From assembly GCF_030814815.1 (NCBI RefSeq), contig NZ_JAUSVR010000008.1, forward strand, positions 62,001 to 126,000: a stretch of 64,000 bases of DNA, given 5' to 3'. This document shows, piece by piece, positions 1-9,495 of the stretch. The notes beneath the pieces were generated by a model that saw only the letters and a program-made list of their open reading frames with translations, was not told the DNA's origin and searched no databases. The position numbers were made by a program, and so were the translations under genes. The DNA comes from Ancylobacter amanitiformis. GTDB lineage: Bacteria > Pseudomonadota > Alphaproteobacteria > Rhizobiales > Xanthobacteraceae. Numbering within the stretch: the first letter of the stretch is position 1; each line of letters opens with the position of its first letter.

Positions 1-523
1 GCGCCTTGCGCACCATCGGCACGATCGCGTCGGTGCGGCCCGGCCATTCGTCGAGGTCGTGGCCGCATTCCCGGCCGACGCGGAACTTGAAGGCGGTGTA
101 GCCGAACTCGCCCTGCAGCCGCTTCAGCCGCTCGGCCTCGGCCTCGGGGGTGATCTCGCCGCGCTTCATGCTGGAGGCATAGACCGGGAAGGCGCGCGGC
201 GTGCCGCCGAGCAGCTCGCACACGCTCTTGCCCGCGACCTTGCCGCGCAGGTCCCACAGCGCCGTGTCGAGCCCGCCGAGCGCGCGGAACAGGTAGGAAC
301 AGGGGAATTTATGCTCGCGCTCGGGGATCCGCTCCACCAGCCCGCGAATGTCGTCGGCCTCCGCGCCCAGCGCGTGGGGGGCGATCTGGCGGTGGAAAAC
401 CTGGGCCGTGATGTCGGCATTGTAGGTCGACATCTGCCCCCAGCCCTGACGGCCGTCCTCGCGCGTCACCCGCACGAAGCCGACGGCGCGATTGGAGAAG
501 GTTTCCAGACGTTTGATCTTCAT
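1..523 (-). CDS. Mandelate racemase/muconate lactonizing enzyme family protein (enolase superfamily), partial
   Basis: The minus strand opens at ATG 523 and stays open to the left edge, giving about 174 residues. They begin [20 protein letters not shown] and contain the N-terminal capping-domain pattern of the family, including an [20 protein letters not shown]-type helix typical of mandelate racemase/muconate lactonizing enzymes and a following FKFRVGRE barrel strand. Family members are Mg-dependent and abstract the alpha proton of a carboxylate; sugar-acid dehydratases are common. The metal ligands and catalytic Lys/His lie beyond the edge, so no substrate can be named. It is divergent from the MocR regulator that starts at 671, and shares a 147-bp promoter region with it, so co-regulation is plausible. 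Confidence 0.85.
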   Translation of the reverse strand, partial: MKIKRLETFSNRAVGFVRVTREDGRQGWGQMSTYNADITAQVFHRQIAPHALGAEADDIRGLVERIPEREHKFPCSYLFRALGGLDTALWDLRGKVAGKSVCELLGGTPRAFPVYASSMKRGEITPEAEAERLKRLQGEFGYTAFKFRVGRECGHDLDEWPGRTDAIVPMVRKA

Positions 524-592
524 GAGGCTGACGCTTTCCCGCGATGGTTCACCTTGGCAAAGCCGAAGGCGTGGGGGATATTCGGCCGGAAA

Positions 593-634
593 TGGTCTGG
601 AGCTAAGGGCCATTCTGAATATTGGGGCAGACCA
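593..634. promoter_or_regulatory. Inverted repeat in the divergent enolase/MocR promoter region
   Basis: TGGTCTG (593-599) and CAGACCA (628-634) are perfect 7-bp inverted arms 28 bp apart between two divergent starts. A site of this kind could be an operator for the adjacent MocR-type regulator. Binding is inference. Confidence 0.35.
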
Positions 635-670
635 CTTGAGCGCGGCGACAGCCGGCGCGGGAGCCGCGTG

Positions 671-2176
671 ATGGTGAAATGGGCTGAGGGCGTGCTGCTG
701 CAGGCGATCCCGATCGACCGCGACAGCGAGCCGCCGCTGACCCTGCAGATCGCTGCCGGCCTGCGCGAGATGATCCTCGGCGGGGCGCTGAAGCCCGGTG
801 AGCGGCTGCCCGCCACGCGCACGCTTGCCGAGGAACTGTGCGTGGCGCGGGCGACCATCGTCGAGAGCTTCGAGCGGCTGGTGGCGGAGGGGCTGCTGGA
901 GACGCGGATCGGCTCGGGCACCTTTGTCAGCCTGGTGGTGGATGCCGAGCGGCCGACCCCGCCGCCGCGCGCGCCACAGGTGCCGATCCAGAGCGCGCGG
1001 CTCGCCCGCTCGATGACGCTGGCCGCCGAGCGCTTCGTCGCCCGGCTGCCGCACGAGCCGCGCCCCTTCACCACGGCGCTGCCGGCCTATGATGCCTTCC
1101 CGATGGGGGAATGGACGCGGCTGGCCGCGCGGCACTGGCGCAATCCGCGCCATCAGGTGCTCGGCTATCCCGACCCCAGCGGCTATCGTCCGCTGCGCGA
1201 GGCGATCGCCGCGCATCTGCGCACCAATCGCGGCATTCACTGCGACTGGAACTGCATCTTCATCGTCGCCGGCGCGCAGCACGCCTTCCAGCTGATCGCC
1301 GGGGCGCTGATCGACCCGGGCGACACGGTGTGGTTCGAGGATCCCGGCGCCATCGGCGCGCGCAACTCGCTGGTCATGCAGGGGGCGGGGCTGGTGCCGG
1401 TGCCGGTGGATGACGCCGGGCTGAACGTGGAACGGGGGCTGGAACTGGCGCCGCATTTCGCGCTGGCCTTCGTCACCCCCTCGCACCAGCAGCCGCTCGG
1501 CGCCAAGCTCAGCCTGGAGCGGCGCTTCGCCCTGCTCAAGGCGGCCGCCGCCTCCAGCGCCTTCGTCATCGAGGATGACTGGGACGGCGAGTTCTGTTTC
1601 GAGGGCCAGCCGCTGCCGACGCTGAAGGGCGTGGATGCCGCCGAGCGGGTGATCTATGTCGGCACCTTCTCGAAATCGCTGTTTCCCGCGCTGCGGCTCG
1701 GCTACCTGCTGGCACCGCCCTCGCTGGTGCCGACCTTCGAATCCAGCCTGGCCGCCACCTCTCCCGGCGTGCCGACCGCGCTGCAGGCGACGGTGGCCGA
1801 TTTCATCGCCGAGGGCCATTTCGCCACCCATGTGCGGCGCATGCGGCGGCTCTATGCCGAGCGCTACCAGACGCTGGTCGAGACGGCGCAGACGCTGCTG
1901 GGCGACTGGCTGGACATCGTGCCGACCACGACCGGCATGCACACGGTCGGCTTCTTCAAGCAGGGGCTCGATGCCGAGCGCGTGTGCGCGGAAGCCGCGC
2001 GGCTGGGGCTGACGGTGGCGCCGATCAGCCGATTCTGCATCGCCCCCTATCCGCGCCAGGGCGTGGTGCTGGGATTCTCCGGCTTCTCGCCGGCGCAGAT
2101 CCGGGCCGGGATGCCGCTGCTGCGGCAGGCGGTGCTGGCCTGTGCCGGTGACGCGGCGCCCGGCGGAATGCGCTGA
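671..2176 (+). CDS. MocR/PdxR-type GntR-family regulator with aminotransferase-like domain
   Basis: 501 residues from ATG 671. A longer in-frame reading to 59 runs antisense through the enolase gene and carries no family sequence, so this start is preferred. Residues about 15-85 form a GntR winged helix-turn-helix ([34 protein letters not shown] in part). From about 120 on is a fold-type I aminotransferase-like domain, with the PLP-binding context [15 protein letters not shown]; the candidate Schiff-base lysine is Lys335. MocR proteins sense PLP or an amino compound bound as an external aldimine and usually control a neighbouring operon or the divergent gene. Here the candidates are the polyamine-type importer directly downstream and the divergent enolase. 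Ligand unknown. Confidence 0.9.
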   Translation: MVKWAEGVLLQAIPIDRDSEPPLTLQIAAGLREMILGGALKPGERLPATRTLAEELCVARATIVESFERLVAEGLLETRIGSGTFVSLVVDAERPTPPPRAPQVPIQSARLARSMTLAAERFVARLPHEPRPFTTALPAYDAFPMGEWTRLAARHWRNPRHQVLGYPDPSGYRPLREAIAAHLRTNRGIHCDWNCIFIVAGAQHAFQLIAGALIDPGDTVWFEDPGAIGARNSLVMQGAGLVPVPVDDAGLNVERGLELAPHFALAFVTPSHQQPLGAKLSLERRFALLKAAAASSAFVIEDDWDGEFCFEGQPLPTLKGVDAAERVIYVGTFSKSLFPALRLGYLLAPPSLVPTFESSLAATSPGVPTALQATVADFIAEGHFATHVRRMRRLYAERYQTLVETAQTLLGDWLDIVPTTTGMHTVGFFKQGLDAERVCAEAARLGLTVAPISRFCIAPYPRQGVVLGFSGFSPAQIRAGMPLLRQAVLACAGDAAPGGMR

Positions 2177-2301
2177 CTGGACTGGACGTTTTTCTCAGAA
2201 TGGACCTGCCGGGCAGGCCAATCAAACCGTAACGTCGCCATGAGACGATCCGCGGCCAGGGGGCCGCCAGAAGATCGATCCAAGAACCTTCGGAGATGAA
2301 C

Positions 2302-3372
2302 ATGCGCGACGTGAAAGGGATTATCGTCGGTCTCCTCGCATCGGTGATGCTGACGGCCGCGGTACCGGCGCGGGCCGAGACGCTCCGCCTGCTGACCTGG
2401 GGCGACTATGCGCCCGAGGCGGTGATCAAGAAGTTCAAGGACGCGACCGGCATCGATGTCGAAGTCACGATTTCGAACAACGAGGACATGATTTCCAAGC
2501 TGCGCGCCACCGGCGGCGCCGGCTTCGATCTCGCCCAGCCCAGCCAGGACCGCATTCTCGGGCCGCAGACCGATTTCGGCATCTACAAGCCGATGGACCT
2601 CTCGAAGATCACGGCCGGGCTGTTCATTCCCGAACTGCTGGACGCCGCGAAGAAGAACACCGCCATCGACGGCAAGGTCTATGGCGTCGCCCATCTGTGG
2701 GGCACGTCCGGGCTGGTGGTCGACCGCAAAAAGGCGCCGGACATCAAGAGCTTCCTCGATCTGTGCAAGAGCGAGTACAAGGGCCGGGTGTCGATGCGCC
2801 TGAAGCGCCCGGCTCTGCTCGGCATGGCCTTCGCGCTGGGCGAGGATCCCTTCGCCGCCTATGGCGACAAGGCGAAGTACCAGGCCATCATCGACAAGGC
2901 CGGCGCGGCGCTCGCCGCCTGCAAGGCCAATGTGAAGGCCTATTGGAGCGGCTCCGACGACCTGCTCAACATGATCCGATCGGGCGAGGTGGTGGCGGCC
3001 GAGGCGTGGGATTCCACCGGCTTCAAGCTGAATGCCGAGAACCCCGACATCAATTTCGTGGCGCCCGCCGCCGGCGCGCTGGGCTGGATCGACACCTTCG
3101 CCCTGCCGGCCAAGGGCAAGAATGACGACGCCGCCTACAAGTGGATCAACTTCGTCATGCAGCCGGAAATCGCGGCGATGATCGTCGATTCCGCCGGCAG
3201 CTTCTCCGCTTCCAAGGGCTCGGACCAGTTCGTCTCGCCCAAGCTGCGCGCTGCCTTCCAGCAGGCCTTCCCGCCGGAAGTCATCGCGCAGATCAAGTGG
3301 TTCCCCGCCGTGCCCGCCGGTCTCGAGGAGATGGAGGGCAAGGTGCTCGACAAGGTCGCCGCCGGCAACTGA
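2302..3372 (+). CDS. Polyamine-type ABC transporter substrate-binding protein (PotD/PotF family)
   Basis: 356 residues when started at ATG 2302. GGAG (2292-2295) lies 6 bp before this ATG but directly abuts the in-frame ATG at 2296, so 2302 is the better start. A hydrophobic signal peptide ends in AVPARA, giving a periplasmic protein. The mature part begins ETLRLLTWGDYAPEAVIKKF, the usual start of spermidine/putrescine-binding proteins (extracellular solute-binding family 1/8). It delivers ligand to the ATPase and two permeases that follow. The actual ligand cannot be read; polyamines, choline-like compounds and opine-like compounds are all seen for this family. The downstream GMC oxidoreductase points to a ligand with an alcohol group. 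Three TGGAC copies (2178, 2183, 2201) lie upstream. Confidence 0.9.
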   Translation: MRDVKGIIVGLLASVMLTAAVPARAETLRLLTWGDYAPEAVIKKFKDATGIDVEVTISNNEDMISKLRATGGAGFDLAQPSQDRILGPQTDFGIYKPMDLSKITAGLFIPELLDAAKKNTAIDGKVYGVAHLWGTSGLVVDRKKAPDIKSFLDLCKSEYKGRVSMRLKRPALLGMAFALGEDPFAAYGDKAKYQAIIDKAGAALAACKANVKAYWSGSDDLLNMIRSGEVVAAEAWDSTGFKLNAENPDINFVAPAAGALGWIDTFALPAKGKNDDAAYKWINFVMQPEIAAMIVDSAGSFSASKGSDQFVSPKLRAAFQQAFPPEVIAQIKWFPAVPAGLEEMEGKVLDKVAAGN

Positions 3373-3377
3373 CGCGG

Positions 3378-3434
3378 CGGTCCGCTGTCCCGGCCGGGCG
3401 CGCCCCGGCCGGGCATCCACGCGAGGGCGGACCG
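3378..3434 (+). other. Intercistronic inverted repeat between binding protein and ATPase
   Basis: CGGTCCGC (3378-3385) pairs with GCGGACCG (3427-3434), with a GC-rich self-complementary interior (CCCGGCCGGG repeats). Stem-loops at this place in importer operons often stabilise the binding-protein mRNA or reduce read-through to the membrane genes. That role is inferred from position only. Confidence 0.4.
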
Positions 3435-3499
3435 ACCGGGTCGGCCGCAAGGTGCCGGGCGCGTTCCGGCCGAAGGGCGAGGTTTTCGGAAAGAAGCGC

Positions 3500-4630
3500 A
3501 TGGCCAATGATCTGGAGTGCCGCGCACTCGTCAAATCCTACGGGGCCTTCACGGCGGTGAGCGGGGTTTCCCTCGCCGTGCCCAAGGGCTCGTTCTTCTC
3601 CATTCTCGGCCCGTCCGGCTGCGGCAAGACCAGCCTGATGCGGATGATCGCCGGCTTCATCGAACCGACCGCCGGCGAGATCCTGATCGGCGGGCGCTCC
3701 ATGCGCGGCGTGCCGCCGAACCGGCGGCCGGCCAACATGGTGTTCCAGCACCTGGCGCTGTTTCCGATGATGAATGTCGCCGACAATATCGGCTACGGCC
3801 TGCGCCGGCGCGGCATGGCCAAGGCCGAGATCGCCCGGCGGGTCGGCGCCGTGCTGGAGCGCATCGATCTCGCCGATTCCGGCCCCAAGCGCATCGATCA
3901 GCTCTCCGGCGGGCAGAAGCAGCGCGTCGCCATCGCCCGCTGCATGGTGCTGGAGCCGACCGTGCTGCTGCTCGACGAACCGCTCGGCGCGCTCGACCTC
4001 AAGCTGCGCGAGCATATGAAGGTCGAGCTGAAGCAGTTGCAGCACCAGTTCGGCACCACCTTCGTCTATATCACCCATGACCAGTCGGAAGCCCTCGTCA
4101 TGTCCGATCAGGTGGCGGTGATGAATGCCGGCCGCTTCGAGCAGGTCGGCACGCCGGAGGATCTCTATTATCGCCCGGCCACGCCCTTCGTCGCCGGCTT
4201 CGTCGGAGACAGCCACCGCTGGGGAGCGCGCATCACCGCGCAGGCGGGCAGCGACCTCCGCGTCGAAACCAGCACCGGGCTGGCGCTGCGGGCGAGCGCC
4301 GTCGTCCCGCTCGCGGAAGGCGCGGCCAGCAGCGTGTTCGTGCGGCCCGAGGCGATCGAGGTGCGGGTGGCCGACGGGCGCCCCGATCCGGCGCCGGCCT
4401 TGGCCGACGTCAACGTGTTCGCCGGCCGGCTCGAAAGCCTTCTGTTCAATGGCGCTAACAGCCGGGCGATGATCCGGCTGGCGCGCGGCGACCTGATCGG
4501 CGCCGTGCTGCCGCAGAACCTGCTCGGCACCCGGCTGGGCGAGGGGGCCGCGGTGGAAATCCGCTTCGCCGCCGCCGCGACGCTGGCCTTTCCCGCCGGC
4601 GGGGACGCGCTCGGTGGGGACGCGCCATGA
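3500..4630 (+). CDS. Polyamine-type ABC transporter ATP-binding protein (PotA family)
   Basis: 376 residues from ATG 3500, which has a GGAAAG ribosome site just upstream; an earlier in-frame ATG at 3452 lacks one. Walker A GPSGCGKTS at residues 37-45, signature LSGGQKQR near 135, Walker B VLLLDEPLGALD near 155 and the switch-like ITHDQSEA make a complete nucleotide-binding domain. The C-terminal third is a TOBE-type regulatory domain, as in PotA. The stop overlaps the next gene's start (ATGA at 4627-4630), so translation is probably coupled. It energises import of the ligand captured by the 2302-3372 protein. Confidence 0.93.
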   Translation: MANDLECRALVKSYGAFTAVSGVSLAVPKGSFFSILGPSGCGKTSLMRMIAGFIEPTAGEILIGGRSMRGVPPNRRPANMVFQHLALFPMMNVADNIGYGLRRRGMAKAEIARRVGAVLERIDLADSGPKRIDQLSGGQKQRVAIARCMVLEPTVLLLDEPLGALDLKLREHMKVELKQLQHQFGTTFVYITHDQSEALVMSDQVAVMNAGRFEQVGTPEDLYYRPATPFVAGFVGDSHRWGARITAQAGSDLRVETSTGLALRASAVVPLAEGAASSVFVRPEAIEVRVADGRPDPAPALADVNVFAGRLESLLFNGANSRAMIRLARGDLIGAVLPQNLLGTRLGEGAAVEIRFAAAATLAFPAGGDALGGDAP

Positions 4631-5544
4631 ATGCGCCCCTGAACCCGGCGGCCTCGGGCGCTTCGGCGCCGCGCGAGGAAGGCGCGGCGGCACGGCGCCT
4701 GTCCTTCATCCTCGTTTTCGCGCCCTTCGCCTTGTGGATCGCGCTGGTGATCCTGGTGCCGCAGCTCAACCTGTTCTTCCTGTCGCTGCGCGAGAAGGTG
4801 GGCCCGCAGGTCTATGTGCTGGGCCCGCGCAACTATACCGAGCTGTTCGGCGAGAGCGTCTATGTGTTGACGCTGGTGCGCACGGTGGTGATGTCGCTGC
4901 TGGCGACCTTTGCCACGCTGATCATCGGTTTCCCCATCGCCTATTACATCGCCAAGATCGCCCGTGGACGGGCGCGCACGCTGCTGTTCATGAGCTGCCT
5001 GCTGCCCTTCTGGGTCAGCGAGCTGGTGCGGGTGTTCGGCTGGATGCTGATCCTGCGCGAGACCGGGCTGCTGTCGCGGCTCCTCCAGGGCCTCGGTCTC
5101 GTCGATGGCCCGGTGGAGCTGCTCTATAACGATGTCGCCGTCATGGTCGGCCTCATCTACACCTCCATGCTGTTCATGGTGGTGCCGCTGGTCTCCACGC
5201 TCGACAGCCTCGACGATGCGTTGGTGGAGGCGGGCTATGACCTCGGCGGCAACGGCCTGGTCGTGCTGTGGGAAATCGTCATCCCGCACGCCAAGCCCGG
5301 CATCGTCGCCGGGGCGATCATCGTTTTCATGCTGAATCTGGGCAACTATCTCACCCCGACCCTGCTGGGCGGCAAGAACAGCCAGTGGTTCACCGCGCAG
5401 ATCTACTCGCAGTTCATCACCCGCTTCAACTGGGAGTCGGGCTCCGCCTTCGGCTTCGTGCTGCTCGTCACATCGAGCCTCATCGTGTGGCTCGCCCTGC
5501 GCGCCAGCGGCCAGACCCTCTCGGGCACGATCGGAAAGGGCTGA
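4627..5544 (+). CDS. Polyamine-type ABC transporter permease (PotB family)
   Basis: 305 residues with about six membrane helices. The cytoplasmic EAA coupling loop is visible as VEAGYDLGGNGLVVLWEIVI, followed by PHAKPGI. The soluble N-terminal 30 residues are rich in Ala and Glu. It starts inside the ATPase stop codon and ends three bases before the second permease, so the four transporter genes are one operon. It forms one half of the membrane channel with the 5548-6414 product. Confidence 0.92.
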   Translation: MNAPLNPAASGASAPREEGAAARRLSFILVFAPFALWIALVILVPQLNLFFLSLREKVGPQVYVLGPRNYTELFGESVYVLTLVRTVVMSLLATFATLIIGFPIAYYIAKIARGRARTLLFMSCLLPFWVSELVRVFGWMLILRETGLLSRLLQGLGLVDGPVELLYNDVAVMVGLIYTSMLFMVVPLVSTLDSLDDALVEAGYDLGGNGLVVLWEIVIPHAKPGIVAGAIIVFMLNLGNYLTPTLLGGKNSQWFTAQIYSQFITRFNWESGSAFGFVLLVTSSLIVWLALRASGQTLSGTIGKG

Positions 5545-5547
5545 GCC

Positions 5548-6414
5548 ATGCTGCCGTCGATTCCCGCGCCCCGCTTCGTGACATTCGCCTATCGGGCCTA
5601 TGTGGCGCTGTTCTTCGTCTATCTCGCCGTGCCGCTCGTCGTGGTCGCGGTGTTCGCGTTCAACGATTCGCTCTATCCCTCGCTGCCATGGAAGGGCTTC
5701 ACGCTGGACTGGTTCTTCGGGGCGAGCGCGCCGAAGATCGGGCTGTTCCACGATCGCGCCATCCTGCGCGGGCTGGTCAACTCGCTGCTGGTGGCCTTTG
5801 CCACCACGGCCGCCTCGGTGCTGGTGGGCACCACCACCGCCTTCCTGTTCGAGCGCTACGATTTCCGCTTCAAGGGCCTCTGCTACATGCTGATGCTGGC
5901 GCCGCTGGTCATTCCCGGCGTCATTCTCGGCATTTCGATCCTGGCCTTCTCGTCGCAGATCGCCAATGCGGCGGATGATGCGTTCGGCATCGAGCTCAAC
6001 GCGCTGCGCCCCGGCCTCCTGCTGGTCGCGCTCGGCCAGTTCTCCTTCATCGCCACCATCGCGACGCTGGTCATCTCGTCCCGGCTGCGCAAGTTCGACC
6101 GCTCGCTGGAGGAGGCCGCGCTCAATCTCGGCGCCAGCCCGTTCATGGCGATCGTCACGGTGACGCTGCCCTATCTCGCGCCGGCGCTGATCGGCTCGGC
6201 GCTGGTGGCCTTCCTGATGTCGTTCGAGAATTTCAACACGACGCTCATGCTGGTCGGCTCCGACGCGCCACTGACCATCACCATGTTCGACCGCATGAAA
6301 CAGGGCTCGACCCCGGTGCTGAACGCCGTCTCGGTGTTTCTCATGCTGGGCTCGGCGCTGCTCGGGCTCGTCTCCGTCATGGCCCAGCGCGGCGGCAGGG
6401 GTGCCGCGGAATGA
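5548..6414 (+). CDS. Polyamine-type ABC transporter permease (PotC family)
   Basis: 288 residues, about six membrane helices, with the EAA loop EEAALNLGASPFMAIVTVTL. It has the PotC-type N-terminus (first helix, then a periplasmic segment and FNDS motif) and partners the PotB-like permease. Its TGA overlaps the ATG of the GMC oxidoreductase at 6411, which ties transport to oxidation of the imported compound. Confidence 0.92.
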   Translation: MLPSIPAPRFVTFAYRAYVALFFVYLAVPLVVVAVFAFNDSLYPSLPWKGFTLDWFFGASAPKIGLFHDRAILRGLVNSLLVAFATTAASVLVGTTTAFLFERYDFRFKGLCYMLMLAPLVIPGVILGISILAFSSQIANAADDAFGIELNALRPGLLLVALGQFSFIATIATLVISSRLRKFDRSLEEAALNLGASPFMAIVTVTLPYLAPALIGSALVAFLMSFENFNTTLMLVGSDAPLTITMFDRMKQGSTPVLNAVSVFLMLGSALLGLVSVMAQRGGRGAAE

Positions 6415-8042
6415 GCGGGACGAACGAGGACGAGGTCGATTACATCGTCGTCGGCTCCGGTTCGGCCGGCTCGGTCGTGGCCGGGCGGCTGGCCATGGAC
6501 GGGCGCTTCCGCGTGCTGCTGCTGGAGGCCGGCCCGCGCGATCGCTCGCCGTGGATCCACCTGCCGATCGGCTACGGCATGTCGTTCTACAATCCGCGCG
6601 TCAACTGGATGTACCGCACCGAGCCGGTTCCCGGGCTCGACGGGCGGGTCATCTACCAGCCGCGCGGCAAGGTGATCGGCGGGTCCAGCTCGATCAACGC
6701 CATGGTCTATTCGCGCGGCCAGCCGAGCGATTTCGAGGCCTGGGCGGCGATGGGCAATCCCGGCTGGGGCTGGGAGGAGGTGCTCGCCGCCTATCGGCGC
6801 ATCGAATCCCACGCGCTGGGGGACAGCCGCTGGCACGGCGGCAGCGGCCCGCTGGCGGTGAAGGAGATTTCGCGCGAGGCCCATCCGCTGGCGCATGTCT
6901 TCATCGCGGCGGGGCAGCAGGCCGGCCATGCCTTCAATCCCGATCTCAATGGCGGCAGCATCGAGGGGATCGGCTATTACCAGATCAACACGAAGGGCGG
7001 CCTGCGCATGTCCGCCGCCCGGGGCTGGCTGTGGCCGGCCATGCGCGCCAGGGCGCTGCGGGTGGAGACGGGCGCGCTGGTCACGCGCATCGATCTGGAC
7101 GGCCGGCGCGCGGTCGGCGTCACCTATGAGCAGGGCGGGGCGACGCATGCGGTGCGGGCGCGGCGCGAGGTGGTGCTGTGCGGGGGCGCCATCAACACGC
7201 CGCAACTGCTCATGCTCTCCGGCATCGGCCCGGGTGAGCCGCTGCGCGCGCTCGGCATCAAGGTCCGGCACGCGCTGCCGGCCGTGGGCGCGCATCTGCA
7301 GGATCACCTCTGCCATGACCATGTCTATCGCTCGCGCCTGCCGAGCCTCAATGACGACCTGCTGCCGCTCGCCGGCAAGATCCGCGTCGGTCTGCGCTAC
7401 CTCATGACGCGGGGCGGCCCGCTGGCGCTGAGCGTCAACCAGGCCGGCGGCTTCGTGCGCTCCGCGCCGGACGCGCCGCAGCCCGACATCCAGCTCTATT
7501 TCTCGCCGCTCTCCTATGAGCGTGCCGTGCCGGGCGTGCGGGCGCTGATGAAGCCGGACGCCTTTTCCGGCTTCTCCATGAGCATTTCCCCCTGCAACCC
7601 GACCAGCCGCGGCGCCATCGTGCTCGCCTCGCCCGATCCGCATGTGGCGCCTGAAGTGCGCGCACGCTATCTCGACACGCCGGAGGACCAGCAAGTCGCT
7701 CTCCTCGGCGTGCATATGCTGCGCCGTCTGGCGGCGACGCCGGCGCTCGCCGCGATCATCGCGCAGGAGATCAAGCCCGGGCCCGAGTGTACCGATGAGG
7801 CGGAGCTGCTCGCCGACATCCGTGCGCGCGGCTATTCGGTGTTCCACCCCTGCGGCTCCTGCCGCATGGGCCCCGATCCCGCCAGCTCGGTGGTCGATGC
7901 GCGGCTGCGCGTGCATGGGCTCGCCGGCCTGCGCATTGTCGACGCCTCGATCTTTCCGCTGGTCACGTCCGGCAACACCAATGCCCCGGCCATGATGGTG
8001 GGTGAGCGCGGCGCGGACTTCCTCCTTGAGGAGGCCCGCTGA
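6411..8042 (+). CDS. GMC-family FAD-dependent alcohol/choline-type dehydrogenase
   Basis: 543 residues. The N-terminal FAD motif is VVGSGSAGSVVAGRL (about residues 14-28), followed by the GMC signature around GKVIGGSSSINAMVY. In the C-terminal domain HPCGSCRMG carries the candidate catalytic His479, and TSGNTNAPAMM carries Asn522. This His/Asn pair is used by choline oxidase/dehydrogenase enzymes to oxidise primary alcohols. No signal peptide, so it is probably cytoplasmic or membrane-associated. It is translationally coupled to the polyamine-type importer, so its substrate is likely the imported ligand. The name choline dehydrogenase would be the usual automatic label, but no betaine aldehyde dehydrogenase is adjacent and the substrate is unproven. 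Confidence 0.9.
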   Translation: MSGTNEDEVDYIVVGSGSAGSVVAGRLAMDGRFRVLLLEAGPRDRSPWIHLPIGYGMSFYNPRVNWMYRTEPVPGLDGRVIYQPRGKVIGGSSSINAMVYSRGQPSDFEAWAAMGNPGWGWEEVLAAYRRIESHALGDSRWHGGSGPLAVKEISREAHPLAHVFIAAGQQAGHAFNPDLNGGSIEGIGYYQINTKGGLRMSAARGWLWPAMRARALRVETGALVTRIDLDGRRAVGVTYEQGGATHAVRARREVVLCGGAINTPQLLMLSGIGPGEPLRALGIKVRHALPAVGAHLQDHLCHDHVYRSRLPSLNDDLLPLAGKIRVGLRYLMTRGGPLALSVNQAGGFVRSAPDAPQPDIQLYFSPLSYERAVPGVRALMKPDAFSGFSMSISPCNPTSRGAIVLASPDPHVAPEVRARYLDTPEDQQVALLGVHMLRRLAATPALAAIIAQEIKPGPECTDEAELLADIRARGYSVFHPCGSCRMGPDPASSVVDARLRVHGLAGLRIVDASIFPLVTSGNTNAPAMMVGERGADFLLEEAR

Positions 8043-8083
8043 CACCTCGTGGCTGCTTGAGGAGGCGTGCTGACGCCTCGTGG
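8025..8083. repeat. 31-bp tandem duplication across the stop of the GMC gene
   Basis: Two near-identical units start at 8025 and 8056 (CTTGAGGAGGC.. to ..CCTCGTGG), 31 bp apart with a few mismatches. The first contains the real TGA stop (8040-8042) and the second carries its TGA at 8071-8073. It looks like a recent slippage duplication. Confidence 0.85.
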
Positions 8084-8105
8084 GGCGAGAGCCGGCGTCG
8101 CGGGG

Positions 8106-9173
8106 TCAGGGCGCCTCGCGCCAGGTGCGGGCCAGCACCCGCAGCCAGTTCTCCCGGCAGATCTTGGCGAGGTCGTCGGCGGTGAAGCCATCGGCGGCGA
8201 GCGCCGTGATGAGTGTCTGCTGGCCGGCCGCGTCGCCGATATCGGCCGGAATGGTCGCCCCGTCATAATCCGAGCCGAGCGCCACGGCGTCGATGCCCAT
8301 GCGCTCGACCATATGGCGGATATGGGCGACCATCCGGGCGATCGGCGTATCGGCATTCTCCTGCCCGTCCGGCCGCAGCATGGTGGTGGCGTAGTTGAGG
8401 CCGACCACGCCCGCGCTTTCGCGCACGGCATCCAACTGGCGGTCGGTCAGGTTGCGCGCCACGGGGGTGAGCGCGTGGGCGTTGGAATGGCTCACCACCA
8501 GCGGCTGGTCGGTGGTCTTCGCCACGTCCCAGAAGCCCTGCTCGGTGATATGGGCGAGGTCGACGACGATGCCGAGCCGGTTGCATTCGCGCACCAGTTC
8601 GAACCCGGCCGCCGTCAGTCCCGGCCCGGTGTCCGGGCTCATGGGATAGGCGAAGGGCACGCCATGGCCGAAGATGTTGTGCCGGCTCCAGACGGGGCCC
8701 AGCGAGCGCAGGCCGGCGGCGTGGAAGCTCTTCAGCACCGACAGGTCGGCACCGATCGGCTCGCAGCCTTCCAGATGCAGCACGGCGGCGAAGGTGCCGG
8801 TGGCCATGGCGCCGCGAATGTCGGCCGTGCTGCGGCAGATCTTCCACAGGCCGGCCTGATCCAGCTGGAAGGCGATCGTGCCGATCTCCAGCGCGATATC
8901 GAGTGCCTTGAGCCGGTCGAGCGGGCCGGGCATGGGAGTGACATAGTGCCCGTTCGCGTCGGGCGTCTTGAGGATCAGCTCGCCCGAGGGAATGAAGATC
9001 GCGCAGAACCCGCCGGCCAGCCCCCCGCGCTGGGCGCGAGGCCGATCGATATGGCCGGCGCTGGTGCCATCGGCGAATTCGCGCAGCGGGTCGATCCCGC
9101 GCGCGGCGTGGCTCCACAGCCGCAGCAGGACATCGTTGTGACCGTCGAAGACCAGTTGTTTCGGAAAGGACAT
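8106..9173 (-). CDS. Membrane-dipeptidase-type (renal dipeptidase, M19) metallohydrolase
   Basis: 355 residues from ATG 9173; a longer reading to 9254 adds only a non-family leader. The start MSFPKQLVFDGHNDVLLRLW contains the HxD zinc-binding motif of M19 dipeptidases, later Glu and His ligands are in the expected contexts (HLEGCEPIG; VVSHSNAHAL), and the ending KICRENWLRVL is characteristic. The family hydrolyses L-X/D-X dipeptides and some lactams. No signal peptide, so it is probably cytosolic. It is convergent to the GMC oxidoreductase and head to head with serA. A role in degrading an imported dipeptide-like compound is possible but not shown. Confidence 0.9.
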   Translation of the reverse strand: MSFPKQLVFDGHNDVLLRLWSHAARGIDPLREFADGTSAGHIDRPRAQRGGLAGGFCAIFIPSGELILKTPDANGHYVTPMPGPLDRLKALDIALEIGTIAFQLDQAGLWKICRSTADIRGAMATGTFAAVLHLEGCEPIGADLSVLKSFHAAGLRSLGPVWSRHNIFGHGVPFAYPMSPDTGPGLTAAGFELVRECNRLGIVVDLAHITEQGFWDVAKTTDQPLVVSHSNAHALTPVARNLTDRQLDAVRESAGVVGLNYATTMLRPDGQENADTPIARMVAHIRHMVERMGIDAVALGSDYDGATIPADIGDAAGQQTLITALAADGFTADDLAKICRENWLRVLARTWREAP

Positions 9174-9495
9174 GCTGAACCCATTGCCGCGAAATGCCCG
9201 ACCGACCTCGGCTCTGATGCCGCCGGCCGCGACTCGTGGGGCGATTTGAGCCACGCCGCTGTGGCTTTTGCCAGGCGTTTTGCGCGAACCCCACCGCCGC
9301 GCTTCAAACCAAGGTCTGGGCGCGTCGACCGATGGTTTCGAGCCGCATGGCTAGACGGCGGGCGCCAAAAGGTTAAGTTCGCGCCGCCCGCGGCCCCCGC
9401 GCTGCCGGGCGGCGGGCCGAGCCGGGCCATGGCGCTTGTCGCGCACCGGACGGGCACCGCCGTGCGCCTATCCGCCGACGAAGGACACCGCGATC

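Noticed and set aside
59-670. N-terminal extension of the MocR gene back to 59
   Set aside because: The extra 204 codons run antisense through the enolase gene and carry no domain; ATG 671 starts directly before the winged helix.
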